DNA from: Gammaproteobacteria bacterium
GTDB lineage: Bacteria > Pseudomonadota > Gammaproteobacteria > UBA6429
Direction of reading: 5' to 3'
DNA length: 18,984 bases
NCBI GenBank assembly: GCA_003232015.1
Contig: QIKU01000253.1
Span: forward strand, 1-18,984
Shown: positions 1 through 8,219 of the stretch, piece by piece
Layout of the letters: every line of letters begins with the position of its first letter
Numbering within the stretch: position 1 is the first letter of the stretch
Made by a program: the position numbers and the translations under genes
Notes under the pieces: generated by a model
Database searches by the model: none
Seen by the model: only the letters and a program-made list of their open reading frames with translations
Told to the model about the DNA's origin: nothing

Positions 1-124
1 CCTGGGTCGCAAACGCCGCACCGTGGGCGCGACGACAGCGCGAACAATGACAGTTAAAGGTTTTTTCTGGAATTAATTCAACCTCAAATTCAATCGCACC
101 GCACAAACAACGTCCTATGGTCAT
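1..124 (-). CDS. GFA/CENP-V family zinc protein, N-terminal fragment (cut by window edge)
   Basis: Reading the minus strand from the ATG at 122-124 gives about 41 residues before the window ends. They show the hallmark of the glutathione-dependent formaldehyde-activating (GFA) / CENP-V fold: a CxCG motif near residue 6 (RCLCGAIEFE), then CHCSRCRRAHGAAF at about residues 25-38. These cysteines bind zinc in the family. A strong ribosome site (AGGAGG) lies 6-7 bases before the ATG. Many family members have no proven formaldehyde activity, so only the family is claimed, not the reaction. The C-terminal part lies outside the window. Confidence 0.88.
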   Translation of the reverse strand, partial: MTIGRCLCGAIEFEVELIPEKTFNCHCSRCRRAHGAAFATQ

Positions 125-197
125 TTTATCCTCCTGCCGTTACCAATTTAATTTAATAACTTTGTCACAATGCCTGGATGATCATAAATCAAATCTG

Positions 198-221
198 ATT
201 TTTTTACCACGTTAAAAAAAT
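198..221. repeat. A/T-only inverted repeat between the cysteine-rich gene and the GFA gene
   Basis: A nine-base perfect inverted repeat (A-T7-A paired with T-A7-T) surrounds a six-base loop CCACGT, just after the stop codon of the minus-strand gene ending at 224. It could act as a weak terminator in either direction, but the stem has no G-C pairs, so this is uncertain. Confidence 0.35.
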
Positions 222-223
222 GT

Positions 224-595
224 CTAACTCATCCCTTCGCCAAAATAACCTGGCGCATTCTGATTACAGGCATCAATCGGTAACTTCAAATTCTGCTCGA
301 CCTGACAACTCATTTGCATCTCACAATAAGCATTGATCGGCATTGGCTCATCACCGCAGCTGCAATTAATTACAATTTCAGTAAAAAACACACCCAGTTT
401 TACTGAGATAGCGTTATCTGTTTCACGGCTCGCTAGCACCGTGACATCAACATCATGGTCGTCAACATATCCACCTTGCGTCAAGCTTTTCTCTAGCGGT
501 AAGCTACCTGCAGGTAATGATTTTATTTGTTGCTTTAAGGTCAGACGAAATTCTTCGCTTTTAAAATCACGAATTGATTCATGGAAATGATTCAT
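224..595 (-). CDS. Hypothetical cysteine-rich protein, 123 residues
   Basis: I do not recognise this protein. It is short and soluble, with no signal peptide or membrane segment. The N-terminal half is charged and looks helical; the centre (about 47-77) alternates like beta strands. Cysteines follow at residues 78, 80, 91, 97 and 110, and the CxC-x10-C-x5-C spacing suggests metal binding or a disulfide core. It lies 99 bp upstream of the GFA-family gene on the same strand, so the two may be co-transcribed. The only in-frame ATG near the N-terminus is used, but no clear Shine-Dalgarno precedes it. That it is a real gene is inferred from its length, strand and protein-like composition. Confidence 0.6.
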   Translation of the reverse strand: MNHFHESIRDFKSEEFRLTLKQQIKSLPAGSLPLEKSLTQGGYVDDHDVDVTVLASRETDNAISVKLGVFFTEIVINCSCGDEPMPINAYCEMQMSCQVEQNLKLPIDACNQNAPGYFGEGMS

Positions 596-742
596 TGGTA
601 ATTATATTATCATTTTGTTACAGACACCCAGTAATCATCCGAAAAAAAGATCGGTGCTTAATATTTCCAGAATCTGAAATAATAAAAGGCTGATATAAAA
701 ATACCAACCTTTTAATATAACTATTATCAGTAGATTAAATGA

Positions 743-2080
743 TCATTCTGCAAAAAGACTTTTTTCAGTCACTAATTCAATACCCTCAAGCCTGGCTCTA
801 ACATTTTTAGTGACACCTTCACTGGATAATATGGATTTACGGTGTTTATAAAAAAGTTTATTATATTTTTTAATCCTTTTACCCAGTATTTTCCAGCCTT
901 TTTGTCTGGCATCAAGAGGCCATGACTCAAGTTCGATTTTTGAAGTTTCAAATTCTCCAGAAAAATCAGCCGACCATAATAATGTCCAGAGATCAATACC
1001 CGAATCGTTATATTGGCCAATCGCCTGAACTTGTTGTGGGGTCATAGCAGAAAACTTGGATAAATTTCCAACCGCTTTCTTTAACGCTTTATAGTAATCG
1101 TTTAGTGCATTTTCGTCGTATTCGTCTATATACACGTTACTTGAACCTGTGCCCCGAACATTGACGCTACTATTACTTGCTACATGCACCGCCTGTCGTG
1201 GTGTCGTTGTTCGCGACTGGGGTTTTGGTTTAGGTCTGGATTTTGGTTTAGCATTTTTAGCACCATCCACCTTAAGCGCACCGCCTGTGCCTAAACCACC
1301 TTCCACCCTTTGAGGCTTATAATTGCGTAATGCCTTGACCATTTGATTATATGAGTCCGCAAACGCAGCAATAATGACTTTACCTTCAGCAGATTTTGCA
1401 TAGCCGCTAGCACCGCCGGATCCTCTTCCCCCCCAGGAGTAGCCGCTAAAACTGAAATCAAAGTTTTTCGCACTACCAATAGACGAAGAAACTTGAACGC
1501 CAGAACGATTATCGATCATTAGCAATGTGGTTTCTGCTTCGTTACTTTTCGCACCCACAGACCCGGAACTAAACCAGCTGCCAGGCAATAAATTTCTTGC
1601 TGCACCGGAAACTTTACCCATCGTGGTTTCTTTAAAATTCACAGATGGACTTAAAGTATAATCCGCCGCCGCTAATTGCCCTTTACCAAAGTTACTATTA
1701 CTACGCAAATCACCCGATTGCATTAGCTGACGCTCTCTTTGCATAGCTTTCATGGCCGCGCCTCGCTCGACAATGACAAAACAGTTTGATTGTTGAATCA
1801 TGGTACGAATGACCGGCACCGTCGAACCAAGATGCCGATAAGTCTTGTAATAGTAATTCCACCATGGAAGGCTACGATCTTCAAATATAGTTAGCGTACC
1901 AAGTGTCTTGTCACAACCTTCAAGCTGGCTATTATTGTTACTGCTGGAAGAGCCGGCGGCTGCCCCGGTAACGGTGCTGCCCGATCCCCCACCTAATTTT
2001 GGTGCGGTACTTAAACAACTTGCTAACAAGATACTCAGTACCGATATGCCGATATACCGTATAAAACGTGACGTTCTCAT
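743..2080 (-). CDS. CsgG/HfaB-like outer-membrane lipoprotein
   Basis: A 445-residue lipoprotein. The N-terminus is a type II signal peptide with lipobox LASC (Cys22), followed by a Gly/Ser/Asn-rich linker to about residue 50. Residues about 55-260 resemble the CsgG fold: a first strand GTLTIFEDRS, a helix with TMIQQSNCFVIVERG, then an AMKAMQRERQLMQSG segment, an AADYTLSPSVNF strand and a late AAFADSYNQMVKAL helix. CsgG-family proteins form outer-membrane export channels for curli or holdfast adhesins, or act as periplasmic lipoproteins. A Lys/Pro/Arg-rich linker (about 275-295) leads to a helical C-terminal domain (about 320-445) I do not recognise. AGAGGA lies 7 bases before the ATG. It follows the terminator of the upstream operon, so it probably has its own promoter. 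Channel function is not shown by the sequence. Confidence 0.72.
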   Translation of the reverse strand: MRTSRFIRYIGISVLSILLASCLSTAPKLGGGSGSTVTGAAAGSSSSNNNSQLEGCDKTLGTLTIFEDRSLPWWNYYYKTYRHLGSTVPVIRTMIQQSNCFVIVERGAAMKAMQRERQLMQSGDLRSNSNFGKGQLAAADYTLSPSVNFKETTMGKVSGAARNLLPGSWFSSGSVGAKSNEAETTLLMIDNRSGVQVSSSIGSAKNFDFSFSGYSWGGRGSGGASGYAKSAEGKVIIAAFADSYNQMVKALRNYKPQRVEGGLGTGGALKVDGAKNAKPKSRPKPKPQSRTTTPRQAVHVASNSSVNVRGTGSSNVYIDEYDENALNDYYKALKKAVGNLSKFSAMTPQQVQAIGQYNDSGIDLWTLLWSADFSGEFETSKIELESWPLDARQKGWKILGKRIKKYNKLFYKHRKSILSSEGVTKNVRARLEGIELVTEKSLFAE

Positions 2081-2556
2081 GATTTATCCTCTTTTTATTT
2101 TGTATAATTTAGAATTTCGTTTACCAAACTCATAGGTCGATCCACTACGAAAATGAAACTTTCATTTATAAGAATTTCAATAATATAGTTTAAAATAACT
2201 GCACTCGAAAAGTCTTTAACTAACAGAGATTCTAGTTTTGTTTATTTTATTTTACTTAAGTTAAATTTTACCAACCAACTGTTTATATTCCCACAAAATC
2301 CCTGTTCAGATCCTATTCTACATTCTTTGCCTTTTTCATGTATGCACGGAACAATCAAAACAACAGAACAAACCATAAAAACTGGCGCCAACAACACTCT
2401 TTCATTCAAAAAAATAAACCACAATAATATTAATTTATTTTCTCACTCATTGGGCAGGCTATCATTTTACTCCACCCTGTTTACAATTTGTACAGCTAAT
2501 TCGCATCGAACACATATTAATATAGACGAACAATATTTGGGAATTTTCATATTTCT
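2081..2556. other. Intergenic region upstream of the CsgG-like gene
   Basis: About 480 bases, very AT-rich, between the terminator at 2557-2587 and the minus-strand gene starting at 2080. It holds a 17-bp palindrome (2151-2167) and a weak promoter-like pair on the minus strand (TTGGTA, 15 bases, TATACA) just upstream of the gene. Short open frames here lack ribosome sites and protein-like composition. I see no RNA gene. Confidence 0.5.
2151..2167. promoter_or_regulatory. 17-bp perfect palindrome upstream of the CsgG-like gene, possible operator
   Basis: AAATGAAA and TTTCATTT flank one central C, giving eight perfectly paired bases each side. It lies about 70 bp before the start codon at 2080, a usual place for a repressor or activator site. 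The binding protein is unknown. Confidence 0.4.
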
Positions 2557-2587
2557 TAAAAAAAAGCAGGGGGCCATCCCCTGCTTT
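2557..2587 (-). terminator. Rho-independent terminator of the sigma/CHAT/lipoprotein gene group
   Basis: Read on the minus strand, a 10-bp stem (AAAGCAGGGG with its complement, 2563-2572 and 2578-2587) with a five-base loop is followed by a run of T (plus-strand A 2558-2565, partly in the stem). It begins about 20 bases after the stop codon at 2608, as expected for the end of that transcript. Confidence 0.9.
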
Positions 2588-2607
2588 ATAACCTGTTGAA
2601 TTACTTA

Positions 2608-4179
2608 TCATTGACACCAGCCCAGATCACCGACATTCGAGCCTGGGATGCCGTCTTGTCCGACGGATGGAATCAGAAATGGAATATATTCAGCTAAACA
2701 CAGACCCGCTTCGCGTTCTGCAACAAACGAAATCGCATCAATCGTGCCGTCATGATCTTTATCATATTCAACAGACTCTAAGCGGTTATTCGTATCGTAA
2801 ATATAGCTCTCCGTGCGAGTATCATCGGGATCTGCAAACGGGCCCGTGTCATTTTTTATGCGTTCAATTAACAAACCGGTCACACCGTCAAAAACATAAT
2901 CATGGGTGACCTCAAAGACACCATCCGCCGTCTTGTCTTCCTCATAAAATTCCAGGCGTCCATTGTTATCCCAGGTATAGCGTTTGATAAATCTAGCAGC
3001 AGCAACCGCAGAGGATCCATCTTCCTGAATAATGCGTCCATTTGCATCATAGGTAAAGTCACTGGTAAGCAACAACATGTCATTTGAAGATAAATAAATA
3101 CTATATGAGATAACATCGTTACCAGAGTAGGTATATAAGACATACGCTTCTGAGGTAGTATTGCCACTTAGATCAGATGTAACCACATCCGTTCTTGTCA
3201 GTAACCCTGTGCCGGGATCATAGGTATATATAAACTCATTACCCCCTTGATCGTCATCAAGGCGATAATTTGATGCCACACGACCATTAGCGTCATAGGT
3301 AATTTCGTTTGTGACTGCCGTTTCTTTTATTACCACCAGTAAATCTGCTGTACCATCATCAGTATAGATATGCTCGTTCAAGATCAAACGACCCAGCTCA
3401 TCATACGTTAGCAACGATATTGCATCGGATGTACCGTTATTGTCATAGTCGTATTCAACACGATTAATACGAGTTTGCACGGTAACCGCCCCCGTTACTG
3501 TTATTGAAACTTGATCGGTATCCATATTACCAGAGGCATCCGTCACCGTTAATTCAAACGAAAGTATCTCATTTGCACCTGACGCAACCAGTGGTGCTGT
3601 AAAGCTCGGATTGGCAATAGAAACATCGGATAAGGTGACCGAAGTCCCTGCCGTTTGTAACCAGTTATAAGTAAACGGCGGATTATTACCTGATGCCGCT
3701 CCTGACAACGCTACATTCGTAACTGAGTTTACCGATTGGTCTGCACCCGCATTCGCAATCGGTAAATTTCCCACCACATTATTTACTGTAATATCAACAC
3801 TATCGGTAACGATCGTGCCAGCAGGATTCGTTACGCTAAATTCAAATGTCAGCACTTCAGAGCTTCCAGTGGCGACTTGGGGTGCTTCAAAAACAGGATT
3901 GATAATCGTTACATTCGACAAAGTAACATTAGCGCCATTGATCTGAATCCAGCTGTAAGTCAATGTACCACTGGCACCCGAACTGCTTCCTGACAGTTGG
4001 ACTGTCGCACCTTCGCTAACAGTCTGGTCTTGACCTGCTAGCGCAGAAAAAGATGTATTCTGCTCGGCCCCGCCACCGCCGCCGCCACACGCAGCCAGAG
4101 CAATAACCACGATAAACAAACTAATTAATCGGCTAAAAATAAATGATTTCAGTACTACATTTTGATAAAAAAATGACAT
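2608..4179 (-). CDS. Surface lipoprotein with two Ig/PKD-like domains and YD-type repeats
   Basis: A 523-residue lipoprotein. A signal peptide ends in lipobox LAAC (Cys31), followed by a run of glycines. Two consecutive PKD/REJ-like Ig domains follow (about 40-130 and 135-225); each has the pattern GADQSV...VALSG, tYxWxQ, VTLS and FExxVT. The C-terminal half carries six or seven RHS-like YD repeats (YDELGRL, YDANGRV, YDANGRI, WDNNGRL, YDTNNRL). Acidic DxDxxG segments that could bind calcium (DYDNNG, DKDHDG) bracket the repeats. The tail has two cysteines. An ATG 69 bases further upstream (4248) is open, but the start at 4179 has GAGGGG 7 bases before it and begins directly with the signal peptide, so it is preferred. 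It lies 99 bp after the CHAT protease gene. It could be an adhesin or a CHAT substrate; neither is shown. Confidence 0.8.
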   Translation of the reverse strand: MSFFYQNVVLKSFIFSRLISLFIVVIALAACGGGGGGAEQNTSFSALAGQDQTVSEGATVQLSGSSSGASGTLTYSWIQINGANVTLSNVTIINPVFEAPQVATGSSEVLTFEFSVTNPAGTIVTDSVDITVNNVVGNLPIANAGADQSVNSVTNVALSGAASGNNPPFTYNWLQTAGTSVTLSDVSIANPSFTAPLVASGANEILSFELTVTDASGNMDTDQVSITVTGAVTVQTRINRVEYDYDNNGTSDAISLLTYDELGRLILNEHIYTDDGTADLLVVIKETAVTNEITYDANGRVASNYRLDDDQGGNEFIYTYDPGTGLLTRTDVVTSDLSGNTTSEAYVLYTYSGNDVISYSIYLSSNDMLLLTSDFTYDANGRIIQEDGSSAVAAARFIKRYTWDNNGRLEFYEEDKTADGVFEVTHDYVFDGVTGLLIERIKNDTGPFADPDDTRTESYIYDTNNRLESVEYDKDHDGTIDAISFVAEREAGLCLAEYIPFLIPSVGQDGIPGSNVGDLGWCQ

Positions 4180-4186
4180 TTTACAT

Positions 4187-4192
4187 CCCCTC
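4187..4192 (-). promoter_or_regulatory. Ribosome binding site deciding the start at 4179
   Basis: GAGGGG on the minus strand, 7 bases before the ATG at 4177-4179. The competing ATG at 4248 would put 23 non-signal residues in front of the signal peptide. Confidence 0.7.
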
Positions 4193-4196
4193 TGTA

Positions 4197-4229
4197 TAAA
4201 AATCCTCACCTGGCCGGGTTTGGCTGGTG
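4197..4229 (-). terminator. Possible attenuator between the CHAT gene and the lipoprotein gene
   Basis: On the minus strand CACC and GCC pair with GGC and GGTG (4226-4229/4207-4210 and 4222-4224/4213-4215), with small bulges and a six-base loop, followed by AGGATTTTTAT. This resembles an imperfect intrinsic terminator inside the 99-bp gap. It could reduce read-through into the lipoprotein gene. Confidence 0.35.
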
Positions 4230-4278
4230 GCATACTTAAGGGACGCACAAAGATCGAGGAATTTCTAATTTTTCAAAT

Positions 4279-7200
4279 TTATTTCCAATTGCCCATGAGG
4301 ATAAAAGGTGCCCAATAGTAGGGATGTCGATAGGCATCTTTATGGTTACCCGTTACGGGCTGGCAACCTTTAGCAGGATCGTTGGCAGAGACTTTTAAAG
4401 ATGCAACCTGATTAGATAAAAAGGCCAATTGACTTTGCCTCAATGCTTCCGCTTTAGACAAGCCTTTTTTTCGATATTGGTAAAAGTGCTGCATAAATAA
4501 TCCGGTACTACAATCAGCAACAGACCACAACGTTGCCATCACACCTTTAGCGCCCTGGCGTTGCACTAACGTCGCTAAACCCTCAATTTCTCGACCGTCC
4601 GAACCGATATCACTGACTGCGGTTTCGCATGCCGATAAAGTCAGCAAATCTATTGATTTAAAATCGTAGTTATCGGTGCGGAGTGTGGCAAGACTGAGAT
4701 GACTTCCATCCCCCATGAGTAAAAATGAATCGGATTCCGTGCCGGGCATAAATTTATAATGCGTCGCAATATGACTAACATTATATGCACCAGTTAAAGA
4801 ACTTTTAAAACGTTTCGGTGTGAATTGTTCATTAACAAATATTTTTCCATTAAATATACCATTCGGATCATTGCTTGCCTGTTTAACAATGTTATCCAGT
4901 TCATATGGCACCATAGGTAATGGTGAAAACGCACCGTGTTGTTTACTCACCCCCATCCCTGCGATTGTCCATCCGCTTTGTTCCTTTGCTTTAAAAGAAT
5001 CATTCGCGGCAGCGGTATAATTACTAATGGCATATTTTTCGATTAAATATTGCTTTCCATCGTGTAGCGTAGCTAATGGTATATAACGTAATACACCATT
5101 TTTATAAAACATTACCGTCTTTATGTTGGCTTTTTTCAAATCATTCTCAATGGGCTTAATTAGCCATTGGTACAATTGATTTGACATTGTTATGAGTTTT
5201 TCAGGCGATTTATCAGGCCGCTTAACTTGTTCTTTGTACGAACCAACTAATTTATTAAATTGTCTTTGCGTTACAGAAATTTTCTTTGAAACATTATTTT
5301 TTGATGTTCTGAATATTATCCGTAAATCATTTTCCAGCGGAAGTATATGCACCAAAGCAACATCGCCGCCAAGATTTTTTAGTAACTGTTGATAGCCTTT
5401 ACTATCTCCCGGGTTGAGAAATGTCTCATTTTTCTTTGATCTAAATACAGATTTAATCCTGTTCAAGGTTTGATTAAAATTATTTTCTGCGACATTCACT
5501 AATTTACGGGTTTTAATGATATTACGTTTGTCATTATCTGTTTGAAGGCGAGGATCCATTTTTTCTAATGCAGCAAGCCGAGTTGTGTACTTAACCAACA
5601 AGGCACTGCTTTTCCGTAAGATTGATTTTTGCTCTAATTCCAGCTTATTTAATTGAGCTAATGTGTTTTTCGGATTATCGCCTTGTGTGCGCCGAATAAA
5701 ATTAAAATATTCCTCCTCTTTTAGCATTGCTAATACTTGCTCCGCTTCTGCTAATCTGCCTGCGTCAATAAGCCAGCCAGCAAGCATCTCATAATTATCC
5801 TGTTGACTGTCGACAAAACTCTCCTGTAATATTTTATCTGAATTAACCAAGCCCGAACGAAGACTCTGTATCTGATTTATACCTTGTTTCCCATAAAAAA
5901 TGGCCTCTGATAATAGCGATTGTTTATTACGTATCTTTGCGAGCATAATGTATGCTTTAGATAACAACAGGGGAGACTTGTTACCTACCGCAGCATTTAG
6001 CGATTCTAAATTAACTCTGGCAGCTTCATCCAGGCGATTCTGTAGATAATAGACTTCAGATAAATATATTTTAGAATAGGTCACTAAAGGATGGCGTGCT
6101 GAATAATCATTACTTAGTGCCGTTAATGTTTGTTTGTATACTTCTTCAGCTTCTTTAAATCTTCCTACCTTAGAATAAGCTAATGCCAGGTTGGGCATGA
6201 TAAAATTCTTATCGATATACAGTCTGTTCTTTTCCTTAACTTGGCTATTAAATATTATGTAAACAATCTCCATAGTGCTGACCGCTTTATCAAATTGCTT
6301 CAGCGCCAGGTACGTTTCTGCCAGGTTATTTAATGCAATAGCCGTAATAACTGAATTTCCACCCAATTTTGCTTTATAGGTTTCGTAGGCACGTTGTTTA
6401 TATTCTAGCGCCTTGTCATAGGCACCTATTTGATTATATAAATTTCCCAGGTTGGCAATAATTTGTTCGTCACTGGTACGATTCATTATGGAAACGCTCT
6501 TATTGCTAGATAGCATCCTTTTATACAAATCTTCTGCTTCAGCATACTTCCCAGAGTATTGTAAAATATAAGCATATTGATACAGTTTTGTCATACTCAC
6601 TGACTTGACATTGATCTTCTGGCCAGATTTGAAACCAAGTGATTCAATATAATAAGGCTCGGCTTTTATCATATCGCCCTGATCTAGATACAATGACGCT
6701 ATTCGGTAGAGTGCCTGTTTATATTTATGCGATTGCGTCCAGCCATTTTTTCGATAGCCCGCAATTATTCTCTTATATAGTTTTTCGGATTTTAAATAAT
6801 ATTTTTCCTGCTTATATGTAAAAGCCAATTTTCCCATTTGCTTTAGCGTTTGCCGATGATTTACACCGAGCCTTTTTTCTAAATCCGCTAATTTTTTTTC
6901 TGCGATCATTATTTGATCAACATGCCTGCCAGCCAGCGAATATACGTATTCCAGTTTACCCAGGAATCGCTTTGTTTTTCGATGGTTTTCTCCATAAACT
7001 CTTTTGTTTAATTCATATAGACGCTTATAGATCACTATAGCTTCATCATATTGTTCGCTATTATAATAGTGTTCGGCTATGTCCATTAATGGTTTAGCCG
7101 CTTTATTCCAGATCTTACGAATCGATCTCCTGTCGCCTTTAGCCTCAAGTTGCGCTGCTATAGAGAAATAATTCTCTGCTTCCGAGTTTAGAACCATCCT

Positions 7201-7293
7201 TTTTTCTTCGGCTATGGAAGTCTGGACGATTAGTGCTACTAATACACTGAATATTGCGATGAATTTGGTCATATAGACAGCAAAGGTTTTCAT
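4279..7293 (-). CDS. Exported TPR-CHAT caspase-like protease
   Basis: A 1004-residue protein. Residues 1-28 form a signal peptide (hydrophobic core FIAIFSVLVALIV, then SIAEE), so the product is probably periplasmic or secreted. About residues 40-480 are tandem tetratricopeptide repeats of the A/F/Y-rich kind (for example NLAETYLALKQFDKAVSTME), followed by coiled, charged helices to about 620. The C-terminal CHAT domain (about 720-1004) has the caspase-type dyad His845 (SHIATH) and Cys889 (LSACET), then the typical GREIEGLATLVQRQGAKGVM and ATLWSVAD strands and the closing YYWAPFILMGNW. CHAT proteases are clan CD peptidases related to caspases and separases. Only 12 bases separate it from the anti-sigma-like gene, so they are co-transcribed. 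No clear Shine-Dalgarno is visible, which suggests translational coupling. The substrate is unknown. Confidence 0.9.
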   Translation of the reverse strand: MKTFAVYMTKFIAIFSVLVALIVQTSIAEEKRMVLNSEAENYFSIAAQLEAKGDRRSIRKIWNKAAKPLMDIAEHYYNSEQYDEAIVIYKRLYELNKRVYGENHRKTKRFLGKLEYVYSLAGRHVDQIMIAEKKLADLEKRLGVNHRQTLKQMGKLAFTYKQEKYYLKSEKLYKRIIAGYRKNGWTQSHKYKQALYRIASLYLDQGDMIKAEPYYIESLGFKSGQKINVKSVSMTKLYQYAYILQYSGKYAEAEDLYKRMLSSNKSVSIMNRTSDEQIIANLGNLYNQIGAYDKALEYKQRAYETYKAKLGGNSVITAIALNNLAETYLALKQFDKAVSTMEIVYIIFNSQVKEKNRLYIDKNFIMPNLALAYSKVGRFKEAEEVYKQTLTALSNDYSARHPLVTYSKIYLSEVYYLQNRLDEAARVNLESLNAAVGNKSPLLLSKAYIMLAKIRNKQSLLSEAIFYGKQGINQIQSLRSGLVNSDKILQESFVDSQQDNYEMLAGWLIDAGRLAEAEQVLAMLKEEEYFNFIRRTQGDNPKNTLAQLNKLELEQKSILRKSSALLVKYTTRLAALEKMDPRLQTDNDKRNIIKTRKLVNVAENNFNQTLNRIKSVFRSKKNETFLNPGDSKGYQQLLKNLGGDVALVHILPLENDLRIIFRTSKNNVSKKISVTQRQFNKLVGSYKEQVKRPDKSPEKLITMSNQLYQWLIKPIENDLKKANIKTVMFYKNGVLRYIPLATLHDGKQYLIEKYAISNYTAAANDSFKAKEQSGWTIAGMGVSKQHGAFSPLPMVPYELDNIVKQASNDPNGIFNGKIFVNEQFTPKRFKSSLTGAYNVSHIATHYKFMPGTESDSFLLMGDGSHLSLATLRTDNYDFKSIDLLTLSACETAVSDIGSDGREIEGLATLVQRQGAKGVMATLWSVADCSTGLFMQHFYQYRKKGLSKAEALRQSQLAFLSNQVASLKVSANDPAKGCQPVTGNHKDAYRHPYYWAPFILMGNWK

Positions 7294-7305
7294 ATTTATT
7301 TGCTT

Positions 7306-8211
7306 TTAGAAAGACAGGTAAATAACATCGCGTATGGCCTCACACTGTTGACTTCTATCTTTAGACGTACCTGTTTTCTGTATTTTTTCTAGCAACGGTT
7401 TAATTTTTAAGATTTCTATCTCATCTGCAATCTTTTTCCATGCAGTTATCTGTTTGTTCCAACTCTCCGAATCAAAATAGTTTTGTTGTCCTTTTTCATA
7501 TTCCAGGCACGCTAAATAAAAAACCCCCGCATGAACACCTACCTTCTGTAATAATTTTGTTTCTTGTTCACATACTTGTTTATTCGTTTCTTTCTCACAC
7601 GATAGCGCCTCTGGTGGTAAGCTATTGATCGCCTCATTCCAACCTTGTTGACCCTGTGTAGTGATCTCTATCCCTTTTCGTATTCCCGTTTGCACAGCAA
7701 TCTTCATTCGGTAGCTCAACTTGCCACCGCGTGTCGATGACATACTTGCATAAGGCCAGTCGTAATCAAGCGGGGCTACAATCGGATCATCAATTGGCGA
7801 CCATATCTCCTGTCCAGGCATTAACACCACGGCTATTATGCTCACAACGGCCGCAGTCACCAGGCCACCACCAAGCCACGACGGATCTGGTTTACGCCAG
7901 GATTGTTTACATTTATTCGCGATAACTGAGAGAACAGACTGCGGTTGGTCTGGGGTTAATGTCGGCTCCTTTTCTGCCGCTAGCAAGTCACTCCACATCT
8001 GGTAACAGGCAGGATCGCGCGCAACATGCATTTTCACTTCTGCAGCACGCTTTTGATCAAGCTTACCTAAATGCCAGTCTTGAATTTCTAACAAGGTCGG
8101 CGTAGGGCCTGTCGGAATCTCTTGATCGGCCAAAAGACCCAACAAAGAGATAAGTCGCTCGTCTGGTGGCAGCTCATCGTGATCATCGTTAATACCGCGT
8201 TTATTAGCCAT
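7306..8211 (-). CDS. Anti-sigma-factor-like single-pass membrane protein
   Basis: A 301-residue protein with an N-terminal cytoplasmic part (1-110), one membrane helix (about 112-131, WLGGGLVTAAVVSIIAVVL) and a C-terminal part of about 165 residues predicted in the periplasm. The N-terminal part has a WHLGKLDQKRAAEVKMHV segment and H62-x3-D66-x2-C69. This resembles the zinc anti-sigma motif Hx3Cx2C with the first cysteine replaced, so zinc binding is doubtful. The periplasmic part holds Cys205, 214, 235 and 290, which could form disulfides. It lies directly downstream of the sigma-factor gene (99-bp gap) and 12 bp before the CHAT gene, the usual place for a sigma partner. The pairing is inferred from position and topology; sequence similarity to known anti-sigma factors is weak. 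Confidence 0.7.
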   Translation of the reverse strand: MANKRGINDDHDELPPDERLISLLGLLADQEIPTGPTPTLLEIQDWHLGKLDQKRAAEVKMHVARDPACYQMWSDLLAAEKEPTLTPDQPQSVLSVIANKCKQSWRKPDPSWLGGGLVTAAVVSIIAVVLMPGQEIWSPIDDPIVAPLDYDWPYASMSSTRGGKLSYRMKIAVQTGIRKGIEITTQGQQGWNEAINSLPPEALSCEKETNKQVCEQETKLLQKVGVHAGVFYLACLEYEKGQQNYFDSESWNKQITAWKKIADEIEILKIKPLLEKIQKTGTSKDRSQQCEAIRDVIYLSF

Positions 8212-8219
8212 CCTGTTTT

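Noticed and set aside
333..590. Open frame opposite the cysteine-rich gene
   Set aside because: It is the shadow of the minus-strand gene, with no ribosome site and no domain.
2242..2424. 60-codon minus-strand frame with a hydrophobic start
   Set aside because: It begins with TTG, has no Shine-Dalgarno and lies in AT-rich intergenic DNA.
2327..2599. 90-codon plus-strand frame
   Set aside because: It runs through the terminator at 2557-2587 and has no family likeness or ribosome site.
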